Made by a program: the position numbers and the translations under genes
The notes under the pieces: model-generated
What the model was told of the DNA's origin: nothing
Databases searched by the model: none
What the model saw: the letters and a program-made list of their open reading frames with translations, nothing else
In this document: in pieces, positions 56,311 to 64,000 of the stretch
How positions within the stretch are numbered: position 1 is the stretch's first letter
Layout of the letters: each line of letters opens with the position of its first letter
Assembly: GCA_008330645.1 (NCBI GenBank)
Contig: VLTN01000056.1
Location: 175,072 to 239,071 of the forward strand
Length of the DNA stretch: 64,000 nt
Origin: Cafeteria roenbergensis
Taxonomy: Eukaryota; Sar; Bigyra; Bicosoecida; Cafeteriaceae
Direction of reading: 5' to 3'

Positions 56311-57338
56311 TCAGCTTCGCGGGAAGCCTCTTGCTTCCCCGTCTGCGGCGGCCTCGTCAAGCTGGCGATGTGCGGCGACGAGTTCCGCAGCAGCATGCGC
56401 CTGGCGACGTCTCAGGGCACCAAGCTTATTGAGCGCCGTGCGCTGTCGGCTTGCCGCCTCCACAAGCTCGGCTGTGAGCGCAGTCCGCCTCATACCCAGC
56501 GACTTGGCCTCCGCCTCCAGGCCGCGGAGCTCGGTTTCGAGCCTGGCGCGCCGTGCCTCCTCAGCCTCCGCCCTCCGGCGCGGATCGTCTGCAACGAGGG
56601 AGGCCCGCACCCACTTTCGAAGAGCAGCGCCGACCTGCTGGCTTGCGCGCTGCTGACGCGCACGCGCCGAGGCGCCCTCCCTGCGACGGCGCCTCGTATC
56701 GAATGGCAAGGCGGGCAGTGCTCGACGCCTGCTCGCTGCATCGCGACCCAACCCCGGGAAAAGTTTCGCCCGTCGCCGCTTGGGCAACTGCCTGCGCTGT
56801 GCAGCCTCTGCCTCACCGCTGCGAACGAGCCATAGCATCTGCCACAATTCCGGCGGCCAAGAAGACACGTTCGAGGACACGCTCTCCCGCCGCCATGGCT
56901 GTCGCAACGAGCGTTCTCCGTCGCGAAAGCATCGCAACGTGCTGCTTCATCGCGAGCGCGCTCGCGTCTGCGCGCCACACTGAGGCCCCCGCCGCGGCGT
57001 CAATCTCCTCAACTGCGGCGTCCTGACACGGCGAGTCGAAGCCGGCGCTGCGCGTGGGGAGAGGGAAAGCCCAGCCAGCGAAGCCGACCCGCATCCACCC
57101 GCCGCAGGCGCAACACTCACGAGTTGCCGCCGACTCCGCGGCCTGCGACGCCCTCGCTTGCGCGGCTTTCAGCCGCTCGTCCCACGCCACCACCTGGTCG
57201 AAGTACCCCGAAGAACTGCGTCTGCATCGCCTCCCGCGGGAACCATGGCTGCGCGTGACTCTTGAGCAGCTTTTCGATAGTTCCCGCCCGGCGCACGGCC
57301 TGCTCTGCAGCGATTGAGTCATCGCAAGAACAAACCAT
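56311..57338 (-). CDS. coiled-coil protein of unknown function (one frameshift)
   Basis: Three exons, 57121-57338, 56817-57012 and 56311-56680, joined in frame (phases 1 and 2, GTGAG donors), about 260 residues. An extra base in the C run at 57206-57209 (plus strand) must be ignored to pass from MQTQFFG into [12 protein letters not shown]. The first 45 residues carry [18 protein letters not shown], the best-conserved-looking part. The rest is heptad-like Ala/Arg/Glu helix typical of coiled coils. No family recognised; a cytoskeletal or centriolar protein is possible. The start is 70 bp from that of UBA3 on the other strand. Confidence 0.6.
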
Positions 57339-57408
57339 TTTCTGTCGGCCTGACTGGACTGGGAGCAGCGGCCGCACTCCCGCTCGCCGGTTGGAAAGGC
57401 GACTCGAG
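57339..57408. promoter_or_regulatory. 70-bp divergent promoter, coiled-coil gene / UBA3
   Basis: The shortest divergent gap in the window; transcription starts of the two genes probably overlap or lie inside the facing gene. Confidence 0.4.
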
Positions 57409-58831
57409 ATGGCCGCCGCTGCTGCAGCAAGCTCCGGCGATCCTGCTGGGGCCGAGTCCACCGGCACGGTGCCGGCCACGGCTGCTCCGTCGCTTGCGGA
57501 CCAGTACCGATCCATCGACAACCTGCTCCTGCGGCCCTCGCCCTTCGGCAACGAGACCGGATCCCTGCCGAACGGGGAATTCGAGCCAGGTGAAGACACC
57601 AAGGCGCGCCTTCTGAGCGAGGCCAAGGTGCTGGTGATCGGGGCCGGCGGCCTCGGGTGCGAGCTGCTCAAGGACCTTGCCCTCATGGGCTTCCGCGACA
57701 TTCACGTGACAGACTTGGACACGATCGACCTGACCAACCTGAACCGCCAGTTCTTGTTCAGGATGTCCGATGTGGGCAGCGGCAAGTCCGAGGTCGCGGC
57801 CAAGTTCATCATGGAGCGCGTGCCGGGCGTGACGGTCACAGCCTACACCAAGCCGGTGCAGGAGTTCACCACCACGTGGTTCCGAAACTTTGCTGTGGTC
57901 ATTGGTGGGCTGGACAACATCGAGGCCAGGCGGTACATGAACGAGGCCCTGTGCGAGCTCGTGGTGCGAGACGAGGACGGAGACATCGACCCGTCCACGA
58001 TCATCCCGTACATCGACGGCGGCACGGAGGGCTTCCGCGGCCAGTCTCGCGTCATCATCCCCTTCGTCACCGCCTGCTTCGAGTGCACGCTGAGCATGTT
58101 CCCCCCGCTCAGGGCTTTGCGATGTGCACCGTCAGCAGCACCCCCCGCAAGCCGGAGCACTGCGTGGCGTACGCGTTCAATGGTCCTCTGGGAGAAGGAG
58201 CGCAAGGGGGAGAAGCTGGACAAGGACAGCCCCGAGCACATGCGCTGGCTCTTCGACAAGGCAACGGAGCGCGCTGCAGAGTTTGGCATCGAGGGGGTCA
58301 CGTACAAGCTCACGATGGGCGTGACAAAGAACATCATCCCAGCCATCGCGTCGACCAACGCCTACGTCAGCGCAACCTGCGCGCTGGAGGCGTTCAAGAT
58401 TGTCACCTTTGCCGGCCAGACGATGAACAACTATCACAACATCCTGGCCGACTACGGCTGCAACTGCCCCCACGTATCCCCTGGAGCGCTCGCCCCAGTG
58501 CCCCGCCTGCGGGCCCCAGATGAGCGTGAACCTGTCTGTGCCGAGGGCAACCACGGCCAGGGAGCTTGCTGAGGCGCTGACCAGCATGCCGCTGCCCGTC
58601 GTGGACAGCGAGCCCATCACGCTGAGCGAGGTTATGATCGGCAGCGTTCCTGACGTCGTGTTTGCGACTGCGGGCATCAAGGGCGGCTGGCACGACCGCT
58701 CCAAGGGCAACGCGGACAAGCCGCTTTCCGAGCTCGTGGAGGACGGCCAGCAGCTCACCTTGCGCGGTCCCGAGCTCACCGAGGACACCGTTCCGCGCGG
58801 CGCCAGCGTCACCGTCAACTTTGCCGACTGA
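57409..58831 (+). CDS. UBA3: NEDD8-activating enzyme E1 catalytic subunit (frameshifted in this sequence)
   Basis: A single exon of about 474 codons once frameshifts are allowed for. The adenylation domain has [17 protein letters not shown] with GAGGLG at 78-83, [16 protein letters not shown], and the KSEVAAKFI and [15 protein letters not shown] blocks. The catalytic Cys is in [16 protein letters not shown], codon 58125-58127. [19 protein letters not shown] and [10 protein letters not shown] follow, then the zinc pair CPAC and a ubiquitin-fold domain that ends VTVNFAD. It forms the NEDD8 E1 with NAE1, activating cullins. Three homopolymer indels interrupt it: C run 58101-58106 (one missing), GG 58182-58183 (one extra) and C run 58467-58471 (one extra). 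Confidence 0.9.
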
Positions 58832-58915
58832 CTCTTGCAGCAGCGTGCGCGGTCGCGCGTGCCTCCGCCCCGTGCTCTCCCAGTGCCCGTCGCCGCCCCG
58901 CGCGGCCAGGTGCTC

Positions 58916-58941
58916 GTTTGGGTGTTGTGAACGTGTTTTCG
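58916..58941 (+). terminator. GT-rich 3' element downstream of UBA3
   Basis: GGGTGTTGTGAACGTGTTTT about 85-110 nt after the stop, matching the GT-rich tracts after other genes; no AATAAA. Confidence 0.25.
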
Positions 58942-59113
58942 GTCCTTGCCCCGCTGCTTCCCTCAATGGTGCCCGGTGCGTTGGTGCGGCGACGCCGGCA
59001 CCTCCTTGCAACCAAGGCGACCGGCAGAGCCCTGCCGGCCGAGGTTTGCGCGGCCTGAACCACGGCCAGCCGCCGCCGCTGCGCCACGCGTGTCATCGAT
59101 TGCAAAGTCCCGC

Positions 59114-60793
59114 ATGGCTGCCGAACTGGCTGCGAGTCCGCGGCTGTTCGGGGGCTTCCTGAACCTGGCCAAGCCCGCCGGGCCGAGATGCTCGACGATG
59201 CTCAACGCGGTGGCCTCGCACATCGCCTCAGTGGCCGGCCCGGGCAAGCGCGGCCGGGTCAAGGCCGGCTGGGTCGGAACGCTTTGACCCCATGGCAAGC
59301 GGCGTGGTGCCAGTGGCCCTGGGAGGGGCAAACCCGCTGCATCGAGCTCATGCCAGCGGGCTGGAAGCGCTACCCGCGCCCCGAGTGCTGCTGGGGGCAG
59401 GCTCGGCCTCTGACGACGCCGACGCCGACGAGTCGTGGGCGGCTTGCGACTTCACGGGGGCGGCGCGCGACCTCCACTTGCGCTTGGCCCAGGCCGCGGC
59501 GGAGCCTCGCGGCAACCCGCGCACGTGCAGCTGCTGCCCTCTTCTCCCACGGCAGAGCAGCTCCTGGCCTCAGTCGCGAGCGCAGCCCGCGCACTGAGCG
59601 GGCCCCACTGCCCAGACGCCCTCGCTTGTGAGCGCCCTGCGCGTGGATGGGGAGCGGGCGCACGAGTTGGCCCGGCGGGGAGAGCTGACGGCGGACAAGC
59701 TGCAGGCCCGCCCCCAGCTCGTGCGGTCCGTGCGCGCATGCAGGGCGTGGGAGCGCCCGTCGGAGGCCACAATGCAGGCCGCCGAGGCCCGCCCTTGTTG
59801 GCCTCTCCAAGCTGGGCTGGGAGGCCGGCGCCCCGCTGCCGGCCGGGCTTGGCCTCGACGAACGAAGCCTCTGGGCGCGGCACCGCGCGCTGGCGCAACT
59901 CGCCGCCACGGGGGCACTGCAGGGCTGCTCCGAGGTCGAGATTGACGTCGTCTGCGACGGCGGAACGTTTTATCCGCGCCCTCGCGAGGGACATTGGAGC
60001 GCTGCTCGGCACGTCAGCGCTGCTCACCTCGCTCGAGCGAACCGAGTCGTCGGGCATGGCGCTGAGCACTGCGATGGCGCCAGCCCAGGCGGCTGAAGCC
60101 GGCTACCAGACCATCGTCGCGGGCACTGCCCTGCACGCCGCAGGGCGCTCCAAGCGTGCTGCTGAGCTCGTCAGAGGGCGAGCTGGCAGTTGCGCAAGGA
60201 GCCCTGGCAAGCGCAAGCGCAGCGGACGAGGACCGCGGCCCCCCGCGTTGCGACGCAGGCCGCCTGGGCCCTGCTGCAGCGGCGCAAGGACGTGGCACGG
60301 GCGGGTCCCACCGGCCAAACGGAGCTTTTCCATCCCGGTGCTGGTTGAGCGGCCGGACTGGCCGGGCGCCGCGAACTCCGACATGGGCCAACTCTCGCTG
60401 CCCTTGCAAGTTGCTGCTGGCGCCGTCCCCTCTGCCGCCGCTGCCGAGGCCATCGTGCAAGACGCGGTCAGCGACGCCGAGTTGCGCCGGATTGGCGAGG
60501 CACTGCTTGCAAAACGTCGGGGCAGTCGCGCGCGTCAAGCTGCAGAGGCGAGACGCGTCGGACTGGACCACCGCGCGCCGCAGCAGGGGGGGCTACCGCT
60601 CGCAGGCGCTGACCCCAGGGCACTGGGCCGCGGCCAAGCGTCGCACACGACGTCTCGGGGGGCAATGCGGCCCTGGCGACCGCGCGGCGTTGGAGCCCAA
60701 ATCGCCACCTGGCGGAGACGAACGACCAGGGCGGGCGTGTGGTCGGCGGCGGGCGTGGCCGCGCGCCAGAGCAGCCGAACTTGCGCACATTGA
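59114..60793 (+). CDS. TruB-type tRNA pseudouridine synthase (multiply frameshifted in this sequence)
   Basis: ATG 59114 begins a domain with LFGGFLNLAKPAG, the TruB start, leading to GWVGTL|DPMASGVVPVALGG, which contains the catalytic aspartate of the TLDPxAxGxLP motif. IELMPAGWKRY, RVLLGAGSASDDADAD, VSALRVDGERAHELARRGE and FIRALARDIGALLGTSALL are the family's later blocks, the last reading onto the active-site floor. They lie in three different frames. Indels are visible at the T run 59283-59285, A run 59330-59332 and two C runs near 59373-59382; more follow. The enzyme makes pseudouridine-55 in tRNA (TruB/PUS4 group). The 3' end is approximate: after 60090 the sequence is low in complexity, and the frame with the last block stops at 60793. 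Confidence 0.75.
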
Positions 60794-60799
60794 GACAAG

Positions 60800-60870
60800 C
60801 ACCGGACCCGCTCACACGCACACACCCACTCACAGGAACAGGAACACTCACAGGAACGCCGAGGGCGCGT
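60800..60870 (-). terminator. GT-rich 3' tract of IFT56
   Basis: Plus-strand CACACGCACACACCCACTC and AGGAACACTCACAGG repeats become GTGTGTGCGTGTGAG on the IFT56 strand, about 60-125 nt after its stop. Confidence 0.3.
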
Positions 60871-60924
60871 CGACGACGGCTGCCGGTTGGCAGGGAGGCG
60901 CAGGCTCCGCCATCACCGTGCCGA

Positions 60925-63290
60925 TCAGAGGCCCATGTTAAGAGACGCCGTTCTCCGAACACCCACTTCGCAATGACGGCGGCGACGTGCTCCTGCTGCG
61001 GGTGCGACTCGCGCCGGCGCGCAGCATCTCCAGGAACCTCGGGCAGGCTGTCGCTGCTCTCCTGGCCCGCGATCACCTGCTGGAGCACGCCGATGCAGGC
61101 GCCGCGTTTGCCCTCCCAGTACTCCTGCTGCATGTCGTAAGCGCTCCATCATGCTGAAGGCCTTGGCCGCAAAGTAAAACGGCCCCATGCGGTAGCAGTC
61201 GTTGGCAATCTGGTTCAGCAGCAGCATGGGCGTCGGCCCAGTCTCCGCACGCAGGTAGAGCTCCCACGCAAGCTTTGCCTTCCCGTTCATGATGTAGCAC
61301 CGGGCGAGCCTGCGCACGGAGCGCATAAGCGCAACGGCAGCGACAAACAGCATACGTGGGCGACGCGCGAGAGGGGGTGAGCGCGGCGGGCCGGGGCCGC
61401 TGGGCCGGGGGCGAAGAGCCAGCGCCGGCGGGGCAAACCATCGGAAAAGCTTTCCCGGGGGACGCGCGCGCCGCGTAGCCACCTTCCGGCACGGGAACTC
61501 AGCGCGCGGGTGCTCACCACGCGATGTACACGTATTCGGGATGTGAACGACTCGTCGGAGATCTGCAGCAAAACCTGCTCCGCCGTCTCGTAGTCATGCT
61601 CGGCGGCCAGCGAGATTCCATAGTTCCAGTTGAACTCCTGCAAGGCATCAGCGGGTTTCGCAGGCGCGAGCAAGCCGGGAACGAGTCGACGCCAGGCAGG
61701 CGGCGGAGCAGGGCAGAGCTCGAGCACTCCCGCGGTGGCGACGCCTGCTGGCAGCCAGGGGTGGTCGCTTGCGTCGCTCGGGCTTCACGCTGTTGCTTGA
61801 AGACGTAGGGCTTGATCGAGGGCTAGGTACACGTTGACCGTCGGCGAGAACTGCCGCAGGATAAGAAGCAGCTGGCCATGCACTGGCGGCCCGGGACCCG
61901 TGTCGCACTCGGACGTGGAGGACCCACGCGCGGAGGCGGGCGGGTGGCGACGGCATGAGCGGCGGGTGGAGGGGAGGCCGCGCGCACACGAGGCGAGAGC
62001 GCGGAGCAGAGCGGCAGCGGGGAGAAGTGACGTCGGCGCACAAGACGCGCAGGACGCGCACAGCGGTGCGGCGAGCGTGGCAAGCGCTTGCGCTGGCTTG
62101 GAGCTTTGCGGCAGCAAGAATCGGCCCCAGGGGGGGACGCTCTTGGCTCGCATTCACATCGCGGCGCAAGCGCGCGGCGGCCGCGGTCTCACCGAGCTGG
62201 AAGTACTTGACTGCGCGAGCGGAGGTGCTCCCTGTCCCGCTGGCCTGCCCCAGCTCCGCGTGCACCACGGCCTTGACGATGTTACTCGGTGGGGCGACGG
62301 GCTTGATGCCTCTGCAGTGGCGTGCGCCGCGCGATGTCCCCGGCCTTGAGATAGTGAATCGTGAGGTTCAGCCTGGCCTCCGGCACATCGACAGCGGGGT
62401 GAGGATCCGGAGGCGTCGGCGCCGCCCCGGAAGATGCAGAGTTGTGCTTGAGGTCGCGCTGTCCTCCACCACGGCCGCGTCGCCGGTGGCGTCTACGAGC
62501 TGGCGCAGCTCCGACTCTGCAGCCTTGCCGTTGTACAGCCGGAAGTGGTTACAGCCTTGGGTTGGCCGCCGCAGGAGTGCGGCGAGTGCTGCAGGTACAC
62601 CTGCAAGATCTTCAGGCTGACGTCGTAGTAGTCGAGCTTGTAGTGCACATGGCCATATACACGTGGAGGGCAATATCCTCCTTGTGGTTCGTGTGATGCG
62701 CTTGAAGATTCTCCATGGCCTCCTTGGAAGTGGCTCTGCGCATGTAGTGCAGCGCGGCAAGAGAGAGCTGGTCCGTCTTGGGACGTGTCGTCGATCTTCT
62801 CGTGGGCTGCCAGCAGGCGGTCCTCGTCCGTCGCCGTCCTTGAGCGCGGCGTGGAAGATGACGCGCGCCGCCAGCGGCGAACTCGTCCTCAAAACTCCTC
62901 CGCGATGGAAATCGCATCCTTGGGGCCCGGCCCAAAAAAGTACATGCAGCACGCCCTTCCCAAGGCTCGCGTCCCATGGACGGCCCGTGAGCCTGCGGGC
63001 GATCATGTGTCGGGGGAGGCAACGCTTCCACATCGGTGAGACGGCACGCTGCCGAGAGGAGCCAGGCCGCCGTCGCCGCACGCTGCGACAGCCTGGCACA
63101 CCGCAAAGCACTGTCTCTGCACCTCAATTGCTTTCGTCGTAGAGGTCAAGGCCCTTGGCGTAGTCCGCCCAGGTGGATATGGCAGTTATGCCATCCACAA
63201 CAGCGTCTTGTCATCGCCATCGTCGGCCCTGGCGCTGGAACTCAAGCAGTGTCATTGCACCGGTCCAGTCGCACTTTCCCACAAAAGTCC
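60925..63290 (-). CDS. IFT56: intraflagellar transport protein 56 / TTC26 (frameshifted, N-terminus unresolved)
   Basis: Blocks of IFT56 (TTC26, DYF-13) occur in the right order on the minus strand: [17 protein letters not shown] (near 63280-63230), a TPR segment LWMAYCHIHLG (63205-63170), [14 protein letters not shown] (62790-62745), [11 protein letters not shown] and [16 protein letters not shown] (62690-62600), [17 protein letters not shown] (62560-62505), RQCMASCF (near 61885), [17 protein letters not shown] (61605-61550), [19 protein letters not shown] (61309-61255) and [16 protein letters not shown] (61125-61080). One intron is certain: 61310-61517 (phase 2, GTGAGC donor) restores the family's W-LARCYI. 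Many single-base indels intervene, for example the G run 61538-61540. The protein is an IFT-B subunit carrying motility proteins into the cilium. The first coding exon should lie between 63290 and the X-box at 63715 but was not identified. Confidence 0.85.
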
Positions 63291-63863
63291 TGCAACTGCG
63301 GCATGGCGCCGGCTTGGCGCGCTTTGCGAGCCCCGGCGCTCGCAGCCGCAGCCGCTCCAGCTCCCGTTCCTCCCGGCACGGCGGATCATTCCGGCCCTTT
63401 GCATGTCTCTGGCTGCGAGCGCAACGCACGGCAGGCGCAGGTGCAGAATGCGCGATTGTGGCGCGCAAGCCATGCAGCGCGCTCGGCTGGCAGCGGGCGG
63501 CTGGCGGGAAGGGCGGCCGAGGGCGCCAGCGGTAACGGCCCGGCGATGCGAAGAACGGAGCAAGCGCTCCGCACGTCGGTCCCCGTTGCGCCGCTCCAGC
63601 CACAGCGCACCGCGGGCATTGCGCCGCGAGAAATCAAAGCGCAGGCAAGGGGCGGGGCGGCGCGGCAGGCAAGGGGCGCACGCGCCGGCTCACGGGCGTC
63701 GAGTGTGAGGATGAGTTGCCGAGGCAACCGACCAATCAAGTTTCCTGAGTTGGGGCGCCAGTTGAACGGACTCAGGCTGCGCGAATTGCACGCGCAGAGT
63801 TGAATCGCTTCTTGAACACTCAGTCAATGTCACAACAGAGTTTACGGCTCGGAGCTTGCCGCC
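63291..63863. other. intergenic / unresolved IFT56 5' region
   Basis: 573 bp between the first recognised IFT56 block and the stop of the edge gene. It should hold the IFT56 first exon, its promoter and the 3' end of the edge gene. Apart from the X-box and CCAAT nothing is assigned. Confidence 0.45.
63715..63728 (-). promoter_or_regulatory. RFX X-box palindrome upstream of IFT56
   Basis: GTTGCC-GA-GGCAAC is a perfect X-box half-site pair (consensus GTNRCC, 0-3 bases, RGYAAC). A CCAAT box at 63732-63736 lies three bases away on the distal side. In animals RFX factors bind such sites in promoters of IFT genes. Position upstream of IFT56 fits, but whether this organism has RFX is unknown. Confidence 0.5.
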
Positions 63864-64000
63864 TCAGCGCTTTCGGAGCATGACCTCTGACACCTCCCGT
63901 ACAGTCCACACGACGTGCGGCATGGCCGGAAGCTTCCGCTCCCACGCAGGCGCGTCAAGCGCAGGCCCGCCCTCGCCCGACACCGACAGCGCGCGCGAGG
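63864..64000 (-). CDS. C-terminal 44 residues of a gene cut by the window edge
   Basis: An open minus-strand frame enters at 64000 and ends at TGA (plus-strand TCA 63864-63866). It includes WERKLPAMPHVVWTVREV and ends MLRKR. Composition resembles the neighbouring coding sequence. Too short to identify, and it could be chance. Confidence 0.4.
   Translation of the reverse strand, partial: SRALSVSGEGGPALDAPAWERKLPAMPHVVWTVREVSEVMLRKR

Noticed and set aside
1-64000. Integrated virus, virophage, transposon or insertion sequence
   Set aside because: No transposase, integrase, capsid, polymerase or long terminal repeat is visible, and base composition is even across the window.
1-64000. Bacterial origin, given high GC and dense genes
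   Set aside because: Spliceosomal introns restore conserved eukaryotic proteins exactly, and several families are eukaryote-only.

Overview
This is nuclear DNA from a GC-rich (roughly two-thirds G+C), gene-dense eukaryotic protist. The evidence is spliceosomal introns of about 100-370 nt with GTGAG-type donors and CAG acceptors that restore conserved protein families exactly, and eukaryote-only proteins (GPN3, UBA3, HFM1/MER3, IFT56, MRS2/CorA). Both TGA and TAA end genes, so the standard code fits. An intraflagellar-transport gene and a UPF0193/EVG1 protein indicate a flagellated cell. No plastid gene is seen, and a secreted GH5 glycosidase with two membrane-anchored peptidases fits a phagotroph. 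The lineage cannot be fixed from sequence alone; a heterotrophic flagellate with a GC-rich genome (for example a bicosoecid stramenopile or an apusomonad) is a guess. Long Ala/Ser/Pro-rich inserts are common in the proteins.

Layout: (1) 1-4444 +, WD40-like protein with a C-terminal zinc knuckle, running off the left edge; (2) 4583-6058 -, GPN3; (3) 6255-7547 +, UPF0193/EVG1-like; (4) 7575-12228 -, HFM1/MER3 helicase; (5) 12401-14154 +, leucine-rich-repeat protein; (6) 14289-17798 -, secreted orphan; (7) 18061-21645 +, membrane-anchored M3 peptidase; (8) 21986-23113 -, lipoyl-domain E2-like protein; (9) 23303-23845 +, mitochondrial release-factor-like MTRFR; (10) 23849-26149 +, glycosyltransferase; (11) 26513-29079 -, CorA/MRS2 channel; (12) 29316-30506 -, GH5; (13) 30821-34485 +, M1 aminopeptidase; (14) 34797-37688 -, ankyrin-BTB; (15) 37899-46262 +, 2787-residue nuclear orphan; (16) 46639-47940 +, MRM1-like rRNA methylase; (17) 48263-50260 -, secreted orphan; (18) 50786-53790 -, type I membrane protein with an MRH-like ectodomain; (19) 54120-56008 +, L-2-hydroxyglutarate dehydrogenase; (20) 56311-57338 -, coiled coil; (21) 57409-58831 +, UBA3; (22) 59114-60793 +, TruB-type pseudouridine synthase; (23) 60925-63290 -, IFT56/TTC26; (24) 63864-64000 -, C-terminus of a gene cut by the right edge.

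Genes alternate strands. Divergent pairs share promoters of 70-330 bp, and convergent pairs are separated by 27-370 bp. By theme: mitochondrial function (release factor, MRM1, L2HGDH, lipoyl protein), secretory or digestive function (GH5, M1, M3, MRH-like receptor, two secreted orphans), cilium (IFT56, EVG1) and nuclear function (HFM1, giant orphan, WD40/zinc protein).

Two window-scale patterns stand out. From about 54 kb rightwards, five consecutive conserved genes (L2HGDH, the coiled coil, UBA3, TruB, IFT56) carry single-base frameshifts, almost all in short homopolymers, while genes to the left, including one of 8.4 kb, are intact; this looks like a drop in consensus quality rather than gene death. 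Gene ends carry GT-rich tracts on the sense strand in place of AATAAA. A perfect RFX X-box palindrome with an adjacent CCAAT lies upstream of IFT56. I found no mobile element, CRISPR array, RNA gene or virus.
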